In this document: piece by piece, positions 44,549-52,899 of the stretch
How the letters are laid out: the number at the start of each line of letters is the position of its first letter
Position numbering within the stretch: position 1 is the stretch's first letter
Assembly (NCBI RefSeq): GCF_014205255.1
Contig: NZ_JACHNE010000001.1
Span: 8,494,001 to 8,558,000, forward strand
Direction of reading: 5' to 3'
Origin: Streptomyces caelestis
GTDB lineage: Bacteria > Actinomycetota > Actinomycetes > Streptomycetales > Streptomycetaceae
DNA: 64,000 nucleotides
Made by a program: the position numbers and the translations under genes
Notes under the pieces: generated by a model
What the model saw: only the letters and a program-made list of their open reading frames with translations
Databases searched by the model: none
Told to the model about the DNA's origin: nothing

Positions 44549-46120
44549 TCACTCGGTGTCGTGGTCGGAGCCGCAGGAACTGCCGTCCGGTGGGAGCGTG
44601 CCGTACAGCAGGAACGCGTCGACCTTGCGGTGCACGCACTTGGAGGAGCCGTAGCCGGTGTGGCCCTCACCCCGGTTGTCGAGCACCACCGCCGACGACC
44701 CGAGCCGCTCGGCCGTCTCCACCGTCCAGCGGTACGGCGTGGCAGGGTCGCCCCGGGTGCCGACGAGCAGCATCTTCGGGGCGTCGAGGTCCTTGACCTC
44801 GTCACGGATGAAGTCGGTGCCCTTGGGGCGGCCATAGCACATCAGCACCTGGGTCAGCCGGTACCGGCCGAAGACCGGCGACGCCCGCTCGTACCGTGCG
44901 CGCAGCCGGCCGAGGTCCCTGCGCACCTGCTCGGCTGCGGGGCGGTCGGGATCGTCCGCGCAGTTGACCGCCATCAGCGCCGCCTGCAGGTTGTCCAGGG
45001 GCACGTCCTGTGGATCGACGAGCCCGCCGTGGGCCGCCCGCCACGGCGGGCGGCCGACACCCCCGGATGCGAAGGCCTCCAGGCGGCTGGTGTCGCCGTC
45101 CTCGAGCAGCTGCGCGACGGCCCGCTGGAGCGAGGGCCACAGCTCCCTGCTGTACAGCCCCTGCGTGAGGGCACCCGCGAAGTCCTGGCCGGAGAACGCC
45201 TCGCCGAAGTCGGTCGGCACCGGGTCCCGGTCGAGCGACTCGACCACCTGGACGACGTGCTCCCTGGCCTCCCTCGGATTCTGCCCGAACGGGCAGGCGA
45301 TGTCCTCCGTGCACCAGGCGAGGAAGTTCTCCAGCGCGGTCTGCTGACCCCGTGCGGTGACCACACCCTGCTCGGACAGCGGCTCGGTGAGCGTGTCGAC
45401 GCCGTCCAGCACCATCCTGCCGACCTTGTCGGGGAACTGGGCCGCGTACACCGCGCCCAGCCGGCTTCCGTAGGAGAAGCCCAGGTAGTTGAGCTTGCCG
45501 TCGCCGAGCGCGTCGCGCATGACGTCCAGGTCGCGGGCGGCGTTCACCGTGCCGATGTGGGGCAGGACGGGGCCCGAGTGCTCGGTGCACTCGGCCGCCG
45601 CGTCGCGCAGCTCTTCGAGCACCGCCTGCGGATCGGCCACGCCCGTGTTGCCGTCCGTCGCGTCCAGTGGGTCGTCCGAGGCGTTGCCGCAGCTGACCGG
45701 CGAGGAGCGGCCGACACCCCGGGGGTCGAAGCCGACCACGTCGTAGCCGTTCGTCAGGCCCATGAAGTCCTTGCCGGCCATGGCGAGCTGGCCCACGCCC
45801 TGACCGCCCGGTCCGCCGAAGTTCAGCAGCAGTGAGCCCCGGGACTTCCCCGTGGACCGGTAGCGGGCCAGGGCGAGATCGAGGGTCCCTTTCCCGGGTT
45901 CGGCGTAGTCGAGGGGAACGGTGACCTTGCCGCACTGGAGGTCCTTCGGCATGTCCTCGCCCTCGCACGCCGACCACGTGACCTTCTGGTCGTAGAAGCG
46001 CGCCAGGCCGGGCCCGGGGCCGTCCGTGGCCGGCAGCCCCGCACCCAGCAGGGCCAGCCCGGCCACGCAGGGGACCGCGCAGCGCCTCATCGAGGGGCGC
46101 GTGGACAGCTTGGCCAGCAT
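44549..46120 (-). CDS. Secreted tripeptidyl aminopeptidase (alpha/beta hydrolase, TAP C-terminal domain)
   Basis: 523 residues. A signal-like segment (CAVPCVAGLALLGAGLPA, residues 14-31) is followed by LLNFGGPGGQGVGQLAM (oxyanion hole), VGFDPRGVGRSSP, nucleophile LGFSYGSRLGAVYAA, the acid in LVGTRGDPATPY and His in GEGHTGYGSSKCV, all typical of the Streptomyces TAP/SlpD/SlpE proteases. It should remove tripeptides from protein N-termini outside the cell. ATG 46120 has GGAGG six bases upstream; longer in-frame starts are rejected because they place the signal internally. Confidence 0.87.
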   Translation of the reverse strand: MLAKLSTRPSMRRCAVPCVAGLALLGAGLPATDGPGPGLARFYDQKVTWSACEGEDMPKDLQCGKVTVPLDYAEPGKGTLDLALARYRSTGKSRGSLLLNFGGPGGQGVGQLAMAGKDFMGLTNGYDVVGFDPRGVGRSSPVSCGNASDDPLDATDGNTGVADPQAVLEELRDAAAECTEHSGPVLPHIGTVNAARDLDVMRDALGDGKLNYLGFSYGSRLGAVYAAQFPDKVGRMVLDGVDTLTEPLSEQGVVTARGQQTALENFLAWCTEDIACPFGQNPREAREHVVQVVESLDRDPVPTDFGEAFSGQDFAGALTQGLYSRELWPSLQRAVAQLLEDGDTSRLEAFASGGVGRPPWRAAHGGLVDPQDVPLDNLQAALMAVNCADDPDRPAAEQVRRDLGRLRARYERASPVFGRYRLTQVLMCYGRPKGTDFIRDEVKDLDAPKMLLVGTRGDPATPYRWTVETAERLGSSAVVLDNRGEGHTGYGSSKCVHRKVDAFLLYGTLPPDGSSCGSDHDTE

Positions 46121-46394
46121 CGATGCCTCCAGGGGGCGCGCCGCAGCGGACCGGGGACCGGCGCCCTCGCTCACCATAAGCGGGCACCGGAAGCCGCGCC
46201 TCCGTACGAGCGGGCGGGGACGGAGTGCCCTACCCTGCGCGGCCGCGTCGCGCATACGAAGGGCTTTACCGCTAGTTCGACAACCGGGCCGCTCGATGGA
46301 GTGAAAGGCCGATAAGCCATAACTCGGATCGGCCGTCCGCGTTGCACCTCATGCGGGTGAGTGCCCGCGACGATGTCTGGAAGGCAGGGAACCT

Positions 46395-47054
46395 ATGAAA
46401 CGGGTTACCCGAAACGGTGTGATCGCCGCCGCCGCTTCTGGCGCGATGGCTCTGACCGTCCCCGCGTACGCCGGTTCCGGGGCGGACGGCTCGGCGGCCG
46501 GTTCGCCCGGGGTGGTCTCCGGCAACACCGTCCAGGTGCCGGTGCACGTCGCGGTGAACGTGTGCGGGAACACGGTGAACGTGGTGGGGCTCCTCAATCC
46601 CGCCGCGGGCAACAGCTGCGCGAACAAGGACGACGGGCGGGCCGGCCGGCCCGGCAAACCCGGCGGTGCGGTCGCGGAAGGCAGCGGAAAGGATTCACCG
46701 GGCGTGGTCTCCGGCAACGGCGTGCAACTGCCCGTCGACCTGCCGGTCAACGTCACCGGCAACTCCGTGAACGTGGTCGGCATCGGCAACGCGTCGACCG
46801 GCAACGAGTCCTCGAACACCCCGGGCGACCGCCCGGTCCGCACCCACCGCCCACCCGAGCCGGCCCCGAGGCCGTCCACACCACCCCGGCCTCACCCCGC
46901 CCCCGAACCGGCCCCGCACACCGTCCCCCGCGCCACCGGCGCCTTGGCCCACACGGGCACGGACCACACCCTCCAGGCCGCCGCGGCGAGCGCGGCACTG
47001 GTGCTCGGGGGAGTCGTCCTGCGCCGGCGGTTCCGCTCGGGGGCGGACGACTGA
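46395..47054 (+). CDS. Long chaplin with two chaplin domains and sortase signal
   Basis: 219 residues. A Sec signal ends near AYAG (about residue 27). Domain 1 is GSPGVVSGNTVQVPVHVAVN with VCGNTVNVVGLLNPAAGNSC (two Cys); domain 2 repeats the pattern (GVVSGNGVQLPVDLPVNVTG) but has no Cys. A Pro-rich wall-spanning linker, LAHTG, a hydrophobic helix and RRRFRSG form a cell-wall sorting signal. Such ChpA-C-type proteins anchor amyloid chaplins that let aerial hyphae break surface tension. AGGGA lies 6 nt before the ATG. Confidence 0.93.
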   Translation: MKRVTRNGVIAAAASGAMALTVPAYAGSGADGSAAGSPGVVSGNTVQVPVHVAVNVCGNTVNVVGLLNPAAGNSCANKDDGRAGRPGKPGGAVAEGSGKDSPGVVSGNGVQLPVDLPVNVTGNSVNVVGIGNASTGNESSNTPGDRPVRTHRPPEPAPRPSTPPRPHPAPEPAPHTVPRATGALAHTGTDHTLQAAAASAALVLGGVVLRRRFRSGADD

Positions 47055-47378
47055 ACGGACGGCCTGCGGGGTTACGGAGGGCATCGCCGCCGAGGTCCTG
47101 CCGCCCGGGTGCCGAAGGCGGAGCCCTGGCGGCCCCGACGGAGACGGCATGCCGCGGCTGACGCAGCGGAGCCTTCGTGTCCCAGCGGGCGCCGTCGGCC
47201 ATGGCCGTGGGGTGAGCGGATCAGGCGGCCGCCCGGGATCGAACGAGGGCGTCGCCGACGACCCCTCAGCGTCCGCGAGGGCACCGGGGGCGCTGACCAC
47301 CCCGACCGGCGAAAACGCCGCCCACCCGGCCCGCAGCCACCGTCGCCCGCGACCCCTGAACGATCGACCGGGTGACCG
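47055..47378. other. Gap with no recognisable gene (324 bp)
   Basis: GC-rich sequence between the chaplin stop and the convergent methyltransferase stop. Open frames occur but none has plausible residue composition or a Shine-Dalgarno. I see no clear terminator or RNA gene. Confidence 0.5.
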
Positions 47379-48137
47379 TCAGTGATGGCCGGACCGGTGC
47401 CCTCGGACCGCCTCCGCCACCCCCGTCATCAGCACCATCCCGGAATCGCCGTAGTCCGGCAGGGTCGGGTCCGAGTCGATGTGGGTCACGTCCAGGTCGC
47501 GGGTCAGGGGGGTGAAGACCTCGGCCACGGTCGCGGGGCTGACCGGGCAGCCGGGCCAGCGGGAGGCCGGGCCGATGCGGTGCGTCGGCATGTTCTCCAT
47601 GAACGCGGCGACCAGGTGGCCGCCCGGCTCGACCGTGCGGACGAAGGTGCGGCAGAAGTCGGTGAACTCGGCGAAGTCCTCCGTGGCACCCTCGGCGACG
47701 AAGTGCATGGAGGCGAGTTCGTACGAGCCGGGGGGCAGGGTCCGGACGTCGGCGTGGACGACGTTCACATGCGCCAGCGCCGCGGCCAGGGTCGCCGGCA
47801 CGTCCGGGTTGAACCGTCGGCACAGCGCGTGGAAGGGGAGCCAGCTCGCGTCGAGGCGGTGACAGATCTGGTCCTGGAGGTAGGTGACGTTGCTCGCGCC
47901 CGCCTCCACGGCGTCGATCCTGCGGCTCGCGCCGGACGCGAGGATCAGCGGGTAGAGGTTGGGACCCGCCCCGAACTCCACCGAGCGGGCGATGGCACCG
48001 GGACGGAAGCGGCGGTAGAACGCGCTGTGGTGCGCGATGACGGCCGCGTCCGAGGGATGCACCTCGCGGTAGTTCTCCCGGAGGTAGTCGGCGACCGGCC
48101 AGCGGTCCCAGTCCACGTCGTCGTTGTGCGTCGTCAT
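47379..48137 (-). CDS. SAM-dependent methyltransferase, NNMT/PNMT/TEMT family
   Basis: 252 residues. VADYLRENYREVHPSDAAVI and SVEFGAGPNLYPLILAS (SAM motif I) fit the small-molecule N-methyltransferase family, with ASMHFVAEGATEDFAEF and EPGGHLVAAFMEN further on. It probably methylates an amine. The ATG overlaps the stop of the upstream gene (ATGA), so it was translationally coupled to an aminotransferase whose 3' end survives there; an aminotransferase-methyltransferase pair would suit a small specialised metabolite. With the partner destroyed its present role is unclear. Confidence 0.78.
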   Translation of the reverse strand: MTTHNDDVDWDRWPVADYLRENYREVHPSDAAVIAHHSAFYRRFRPGAIARSVEFGAGPNLYPLILASGASRRIDAVEAGASNVTYLQDQICHRLDASWLPFHALCRRFNPDVPATLAAALAHVNVVHADVRTLPPGSYELASMHFVAEGATEDFAEFTDFCRTFVRTVEPGGHLVAAFMENMPTHRIGPASRWPGCPVSPATVAEVFTPLTRDLDVTHIDSDPTLPDYGDSGMVLMTGVAEAVRGHRSGHH

Positions 48138-48829
48138 GGCCGTCCAGCCCCTTTCAGCCGCAGCGGGAAACGCTCGGACAGCCGGGTCAGGGCCCGGTTC
48201 AGGCCGTCGATGTCGTCGTCGGAGTTGAGCGCCGAGAGCTGCACGCGGAAGCCCATCCGGTCGCGGGGCACGAGCGGACAGGCCGCGAGCGTCACGTAGA
48301 TGCCCTCCTCCCACAGGTACGCGGCGACCGCGTCCAGGTCCGCGGGGTTCGTGAGCGGAACCTCCACGATGGGCAGCCGGACCGTCTTGCGGTAGAGGTC
48401 GGCTCGGATGGCCTCGCCCCGCCGCTCGTTGACGTCCAGCCCGGCCGGCGCGGTGGCCGGCGACGCCGTCGGGGACGGCCCCGAGTGGAGATAGGGGGCG
48501 GCGGCGGTCTTGAGGCGGTTCTTGGGCTCCGGCGGCAGCGCCAGGAACGCGATGTCCTCGACCAGGGCGACCTGCTGGGCGTCGCGTGTGATGTCGCCGA
48601 TGAACGATTTGTCGATCTTCAGCACGTCGATGAGGAAGCCCCGCGGATAGTGCCACTGCTGAGCGGGCCGGTGGACACGAATGCCGGTCGCCACGGCGAC
48701 GACGCCGGCGAGCCCGGTGGCGGCCCACGGGGCGGGAGCCCCCGCCGGGACGGTCATGTACACGATTGCGGCGACGGTGACGAGGGTGATGTGGGCGGCC
48801 ATCAGCCGGCGTGCTGACAGCAAGGACAT
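48134..48829 (-). CDS. Mosaic gene: membrane/EAL fragment fused to PLP-aminotransferase C-terminus
   Basis: 231 residues from at least two ancestors. Residues 1-60 hold two membrane helices (AAHITLVTVAAIVYMTVP and AATGLAGVVAVATGI). Residues 66-95 contain LIDVLKIDKSFIGDIT and QQVALVEDI, a fragment of an EAL phosphodiesterase domain with its active-site residues absent. From about residue 105, KTAAAPYLHSGPSP, GLDVNERRGEAIRADLYRKT and GIYVTLAACPLVPRDRMGFR are the C-terminal domain of an alpha-oxoamine-synthase-type aminotransferase; the PLP lysine is missing. One deletion-fusion could explain it, so the product is probably non-functional although the frame is intact. GGGAGG precedes the ATG. Confidence 0.65.
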   Translation of the reverse strand: MSLLSARRLMAAHITLVTVAAIVYMTVPAGAPAPWAATGLAGVVAVATGIRVHRPAQQWHYPRGFLIDVLKIDKSFIGDITRDAQQVALVEDIAFLALPPEPKNRLKTAAAPYLHSGPSPTASPATAPAGLDVNERRGEAIRADLYRKTVRLPIVEVPLTNPADLDAVAAYLWEEGIYVTLAACPLVPRDRMGFRVQLSALNSDDDIDGLNRALTRLSERFPLRLKGAGRP

Positions 48830-48979
48830 GCGCCTCCCCCCGTCGGGGAGACCGGGGCGTAGGCCTGGTCTGTTGAATTCGATCATACGTTCGCTCGCGT
48901 GGCCCTGCATCTCGGGCGGCCGGCCCCACGAGGCGCAGGGGGAGGGAGCTGTCCGACGGACCGGGGCCGCCCGGGTGTC

Positions 48980-49465
48980 TCAGGTGCGTCCCCGATGGAA
49001 CCGCACGTGCAACTCCCTCACCTGTTCCGTGAGTTCCGGCACCGGGCCCTCCACGACTACACCCGGTGCGACCTCGTGAACGGGGAGTGTCCGCACCGGC
49101 GGCGCGGGGACCCCCAACTCGCTCAGCCAAGAGGCGAGTTGTTCAGAGGAGGCGACGTAGACGATGCGTCCCAGGCCGACCCAGGCGTGCGCGGCGGCAC
49201 ACATCGGGCAGTGCTCGCCGGAGGTGTAGACCGTGGCCGCCGCCCGCTCCTCGGGTGTGAGACGAGCCGCCGACCAGCGCGCCAGCTCGAACTCGGGGTG
49301 CCGCGTGCGATCGCCCGAGGCCACCCGGTTGTGGTCCTCGCCGAGGACCGTGCCGTCCCCGCCGACCAGGACCGAACCGAACGGCTCGTCCCCAGCCGCG
49401 AGCGCCTCGGCGGCGAGCTCCACGCAGCGGCGCAGGTACGGCAGTTCCGTGTCCTTCACGACCAT
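48980..49465 (-). CDS. Zinc-dependent nucleoside/guanine deaminase-like protein
   Basis: 161 residues of the cytidine-deaminase fold. The zinc and proton-shuttle motif is RHPEFE (His, Glu), and the second zinc motif is SGEHCPMC with both Cys. GDEPFGSVLVGGDG is the conserved N-terminal strand-loop. Length and motifs fit guanine deaminase or a tRNA-adenosine-deaminase relative; the HCPMC variant (instead of PCPMC) suggests a nucleobase deaminase. It is divergent from the acetyltransferase gene. Confidence 0.83.
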   Translation of the reverse strand: MVVKDTELPYLRRCVELAAEALAAGDEPFGSVLVGGDGTVLGEDHNRVASGDRTRHPEFELARWSAARLTPEERAAATVYTSGEHCPMCAAAHAWVGLGRIVYVASSEQLASWLSELGVPAPPVRTLPVHEVAPGVVVEGPVPELTEQVRELHVRFHRGRT

Positions 49466-49574
49466 GGTGCCGGGCCCTTCCAGGTGACGACGTGATCAAC
49501 AGGACTGTACGGCCGCCGGGAACTACGGCCGCACCGGAAAAGGCGTTGCCGGGCCACCCGGCGCATGCTGGGGT

Positions 49575-50366
49575 GTGCCCATGGCTCCTATGGATCACAC
49601 CGCGCTGCTCGCTCTGTTCGACCGCGAGCTGCGCGAGGGGGCGTGGCCGGACGGCCCCGGCGCCCGCGTCGAGCGGACCGGTGAGGTGGTGCGCCAGGTC
49701 GCCGCCGCGCCGGGCTGGAACGGCGTCCTGTGGTCCGCCCTCGACGAGGCGGCGGCGGACGCGGCGATCGCCGAGCAGATCGCCCACTACACCGGGCTCG
49801 GCCTCGACTTCGAGTGGAAGCTGTACGGCCACGACCGGCCGGCGGACCTCGGGCAGCGGCTGCGCGCGGCCGGGTTCACGCCCGAGCCCGCGGAGACGCT
49901 GATGATCGGCGAGATCGGCGAGCTTGCTCTCGACGCCGAACCACCGCGGGGCGTCCGCGTGGAGCCGGTCACCGACCCGGCCGGCGTCGACCTCGTGGCC
50001 GACGTCCACGAGAAGGCGTTCGGCGCGGACAGCTCCTGGCTGCGCGACCAGCTTCTCGCCCGGCTCTCCGCCGACCCGGACACCGTCGTCGCCGTCGTGG
50101 CGATGGCGGGGCGCGAGCCGGTGAGCGCGGCCCGCATGGAACTCGTGCCCGGCACGCGGTTCGCCGGTCTGTGGGGCGGCGGCACCGTCGAGAGCTGGCG
50201 CGGCCGCGGCATCTACCGCACCCTGGTGGCCCACCGCGCCCGAGCCGCCGCGGCACGCGGCTACCGCTACCTCCAGGTCGACGCCTCCAGCGAGAGCCGC
50301 CCCATCCTGGAACGTCTGGGCTTCACCCCGCTGACCACGACGACGCCGTACGTGTACACGCCGTAG
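49575..50366 (+). CDS. GNAT-family N-acetyltransferase
   Basis: 263 residues. The C-terminal half is a GNAT domain: VAVVAMAGREPVSAARMELV, GLWGGGTVESWRGRGIYRTLVAHR (acetyl-CoA pyrophosphate loop RGRGIY) and YRYLQVDASSESRPILERLGF. The N-terminal half is a divergent, degenerate GNAT-like segment. The start is uncertain: GTG 49575 lies 5 nt after a CATGCT -10-like element and could be leaderless, while ATG codons at 49581 and 49590 are alternatives. Substrate unknown. Confidence 0.8.
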   Translation: MPMAPMDHTALLALFDRELREGAWPDGPGARVERTGEVVRQVAAAPGWNGVLWSALDEAAADAAIAEQIAHYTGLGLDFEWKLYGHDRPADLGQRLRAAGFTPEPAETLMIGEIGELALDAEPPRGVRVEPVTDPAGVDLVADVHEKAFGADSSWLRDQLLARLSADPDTVVAVVAMAGREPVSAARMELVPGTRFAGLWGGGTVESWRGRGIYRTLVAHRARAAAARGYRYLQVDASSESRPILERLGFTPLTTTTPYVYTP

Positions 50367-50442
50367 CCGGCCGGCCGTCACCGCCCGGACGCCATATCCA
50401 GGCCCGTCCGCATGTCACATCCACACCTGTCCGATCCGTCGC

Positions 50443-51372
50443 ATGGTCATGACGACGATCCAGAAGAACCAGAGCATCCTCCTCGCCGGCGCGAGCGGCG
50501 TCCTCGGCCGGCATGTCACCCGCGCTCTGACCGAGGCGGGCCACAAGGTCACCGGACTCGGCCGGAGCGCGGGCAACGGCATCCGCGCCGACCTCATGGA
50601 CCGCGACGCGCTGATGCGCGCCGTCGACGGGCACCACTTCGACACCGTGATCCACGCCGCGACCGCCCTGCGCAAACCCCCCATGCGCGACCGCGACATG
50701 TTCGCCACCGACGCGCTGCGCACCGAGGGCACGGCCCACCTCGTCGAAGCCGCCCGCGTCACCGGTGCCCGCCGCTTCGTCGTGGAGTCGATGGTCTTCG
50801 GCTACGGCTACGGGGACCACGGCGACCGTCCGGTCACCGAGGAGGATCCCTTCGGTCCGCGCGGCAGAACCCCGCAGCTGGAGCGGCACATCGCTGCCAT
50901 GCGGACCAAGGAGCGGCTCGCCTTCGAGTCCGAGGCGCTGGAGGGCGTCGCGCTCCGCTTCGGCCTGTTCTACGGCCCGGGCGGCACCGACGCCCTGCTG
51001 CCCATGCTGCGCAGGCGGCAACTGCCCGTGCCCGCCGACCGCGGCCGGGTGCTGCCGTGGGTGGAGCTCACCGACGCGGCCCGCGCGGTGGTCGCCGCCG
51101 TGGAACGCGGCCGATCCGGGCAGGCGTACAACATCGCCGACCGCACCCCGCTCGGCCTCCGCGCCCACGTGGAGATCGTGGCCGGGGTGTTCGGACTGCC
51201 GAAGCCCATGACCGTGCCGCTGTGGCTGGTGAAGCCCATGTCGTACATGCACACGGTGATGTCGTCGCGGCTGGTGGTGTCCTGCGCCCAGGCGGAACGC
51301 GAGCTGGGCTGGACGCCGCTGTACCCGTCCAGCCGTGAGGGGCTCGCCGCCATGCGGTCGGCGGGCCTGTGA
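50443..51372 (+). CDS. NAD(P)-dependent epimerase/reductase (extended SDR)
   Basis: 309 residues. The cofactor motif LLAGASGVLGRHV lies near residues 12-24; DTVIHAATAL, RRFVVESMVFGYGYGDH (SxnYxxxK region with YGYG) and LRFGLFYGPGGTD follow, typical of the atypical/extended SDR group. Substrate unknown. ATG at 50443 and another at 50449 are both possible; no Shine-Dalgarno is visible, so it may be leaderless. Confidence 0.82.
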   Translation: MVMTTIQKNQSILLAGASGVLGRHVTRALTEAGHKVTGLGRSAGNGIRADLMDRDALMRAVDGHHFDTVIHAATALRKPPMRDRDMFATDALRTEGTAHLVEAARVTGARRFVVESMVFGYGYGDHGDRPVTEEDPFGPRGRTPQLERHIAAMRTKERLAFESEALEGVALRFGLFYGPGGTDALLPMLRRRQLPVPADRGRVLPWVELTDAARAVVAAVERGRSGQAYNIADRTPLGLRAHVEIVAGVFGLPKPMTVPLWLVKPMSYMHTVMSSRLVVSCAQAERELGWTPLYPSSREGLAAMRSAGL

Positions 51373-51546
51373 TGCCGGGATCACTGCCGTTGCGCCGTTG
51401 CTGTCCTACGCGGTCACGCCGTTGCCGTCCTACGCGGTCAGCGGCGTGCCTTCGAGCGGTCGAGCGCGGCGACGCCGAGCGCGGCGAGGCCGATCCGGAC
51501 GTGTGCCCCCTGACCGCCGGGGACACTCCGGTGGGGGGTATGAAGG

Positions 51547-51571
51547 GGCCGGTCCGCGGTGCGGACCGGCC
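51547..51571. terminator. Bidirectional terminator hairpin
   Basis: GGCCGGTCCGC pairs perfectly over 11 bp with GCGGACCGGCC around GGT, followed by TTCGGTTTCCTT, between the convergent reductase and SPW genes. The rest of the 234-bp gap has a short duplicated TCCTACGCGGTCA (51411 and 51429 regions) and no gene. Confidence 0.88.
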
Positions 51572-51606
51572 TTCGGTTTCCTTCCGGTGGGGCTGGGGCG
51601 ATGGGT

Positions 51607-52047
51607 CTACGGCCTCGTGGAGGCCTTCGCCGCCGTGCCGGCGCACACCAGACCCAGAATCACGGCCAGTGCACCGATGATGATGTTGTTCCACACGACG
51701 CCGGCGTCCGGGCTTTCGCCGACGACCCACGGCGAGATGATCATCCACACCCCGAGTGCGCACATGGCCCAGCTCAGGCCGTACATACGCTCCGGAGCGC
51801 GAGTGAACCCGAGCGCCAGCAGGCCGATCGCGATGCCCATGATCAGGTTGTGTGTCACGAGCGGCGGCTGGCTGGTCGTGTAGTGGACTATCCACGGAGA
51901 GGCCGCGCAGTACAGACCGAGCAGGAACACCGGTCCGTCCACGAGCGCCACATCGCGGCCACCGAGCACGCGGGCGTACCGATCCCGCATCTCGGAGGCA
52001 TCAGGGTGGCTGGTGATGTCACCTCTGGTGGGCGAGACGTTGGCCAT
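51607..52047 (-). CDS. SPW-repeat membrane protein
   Basis: 146 residues with four predicted membrane helices arranged as two repeats, each with the family signature: ASPWIVHY and ISPWVVGE. N-terminal residues 1-40 are soluble (GDITSHPDASEMRDRYARVLG). Members are common in actinobacteria and often stress-induced; molecular function is unknown. AGGAGACGAG precedes the ATG. Confidence 0.85.
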   Translation of the reverse strand: MANVSPTRGDITSHPDASEMRDRYARVLGGRDVALVDGPVFLLGLYCAASPWIVHYTTSQPPLVTHNLIMGIAIGLLALGFTRAPERMYGLSWAMCALGVWMIISPWVVGESPDAGVVWNNIIIGALAVILGLVCAGTAAKASTRP

Positions 52048-52273
52048 GACTCGTCTCCTTCGTCTTGCAGGGCGACCGCGTCCGGTGGGGTGTGCGGTAA
52101 GCGCCGCGTGAGTTCATTCTGCTCTTATTTTTCCTTTATGTGTAGAGGTTGGTAGAGATATGAACTTCTACCGGGTGGTACATGTCCGGGGGGATCGGGG
52201 GCAACCGGATGGGTACGACAGTGACCGATCGACGTCGTCGGGAGGCGGCGCGGGACAAGGGAGGGCAGCGGAC

Positions 52274-52450
52274 GTGTCTGCGGCCATCGACGCGAAGGTG
52301 TTGGAGCGGTTCCCGGCGGGATCTCCGCGCGGATCATGGCCGGCGGAGGAGTACGCGGCACGCCGCCGTGCCGAGGGCGAGCCGGCCACCGTCGTGATGG
52401 ACCTGGAGTCGGACGCCTTCCTCGTGGTGGTTCCGTCGGACGACGACTGA
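52274..52450 (+). CDS. Small conserved hypothetical protein
   Basis: 58 residues (MSAAIDAKVLERFPAGSPRGSWP...). Not recognised as a named domain. GGAGGG lies 8 nt before the GTG at 52274. A longer frame from ATG 52160 exists, but its first 38 residues are Gly/Ser/Arg-rich and unlike the rest, so I prefer the shorter start. The acidic C-terminus (VVVPSDDD) runs into a repeat array. Confidence 0.6.
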   Translation: MSAAIDAKVLERFPAGSPRGSWPAEEYAARRRAEGEPATVVMDLESDAFLVVVPSDDD

Positions 52451-52527
52451 AAGGCCTCGACGGCCCAAGGGCCATGACGGCTGAAGGACCTTGAACGGCT
52501 GAAGGCTCTTGACGACTGAATTCCGGG
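52442..52527 (+). repeat. Five degenerate 17-18 bp tandem repeats
   Basis: GACGACTGAAAGGCCTC, GACGGCCCAAGGGCCAT, GACGGCTGAAGGACCTT, GAACGGCTGAAGGCTCTT and GACGACTGAATTCCGGG follow one another from 52442. The first copy contains the stop codon of the preceding gene. The 449-bp gap after that gene also holds a leader peptide and a hairpin, listed separately. Confidence 0.65.
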
Positions 52528-52624
52528 GTTCTGAAGTCCAAGGTCCCGAAATCCATGGTCCGGGATGCGAGATGAGCCGCGTTTTCCTTGACGGTCCTCC
52601 TCTCCCGCTGCCACGATCCATGGC

Positions 52625-52708
52625 ATGACCATGCGACTGGACCTCACGCGGCGACGCCACGTCGACCTCGCACGCGTCTCCAGCGCTTCCTGTCGCGCCG
52701 CAGCCTGA
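52625..52708 (+). CDS. Cysteine-type attenuation leader peptide
   Basis: A 27-residue open frame MTMRLDLTRRRHVDLARVSS followed by ASCRAAA. The TRRRHVDLxRVSSA(x)C pattern is the leader-peptide type found before sulfur-assimilation genes across Streptomyces and relatives. It is too short for ordinary gene prediction. Stalling at the Cys codon (TGT, residue 23) when charged tRNA-Cys is scarce would be the expected signal, as for cysteine-responsive attenuation in mycobacteria. It lies 191 bp before ssuE. Confidence 0.75.
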   Translation: MTMRLDLTRRRHVDLARVSSASCRAAA

Positions 52709-52745
52709 GTCTCCCGGCTCGCCGCTTCTCCCCACCGCCGTATTC

Positions 52746-52776
52746 GCCGTCGGCCGAACACCGTCGCGCCGACGGC
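52746..52776 (+). promoter_or_regulatory. Candidate attenuator hairpin of the ssuED leader
   Basis: GCCGTCGGC and GCCGACGGC form a perfect 9-bp stem with a 13-nt loop, starting 37 nt after the leader-peptide stop. A second pair of related blocks (GAATTCGGCGCT and GAATTTCGGCGCT) lies further down and could offer alternative pairings. Mechanism is inferred. Confidence 0.5.
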
Positions 52777-52899
52777 ACGTCCTACGCGGTGCATTTCCCT
52801 CACGCCTGAATTCGGCGCTCAGTCACGCCCGTTGAACGCGGCGTCCCCGAATTTCGGCGCTGCCCTGCGCAGTCGCGCCCTCTCCCGGAAAGAGACCCC

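Noticed and set aside
44510..44556. Direct repeat GCTCACTCGG at 44510 and 44547 as a transposition target duplication
   Set aside because: The copies are 37 bp apart on the same side of the Tn3 remnant, so they do not flank it.
52588..52809. 73-codon frame overlapping the leader peptide
   Set aside because: Its His/Pro/Arg-rich composition is typical of an off-frame reading; the 27-codon leader in the other frame has the conserved pattern.
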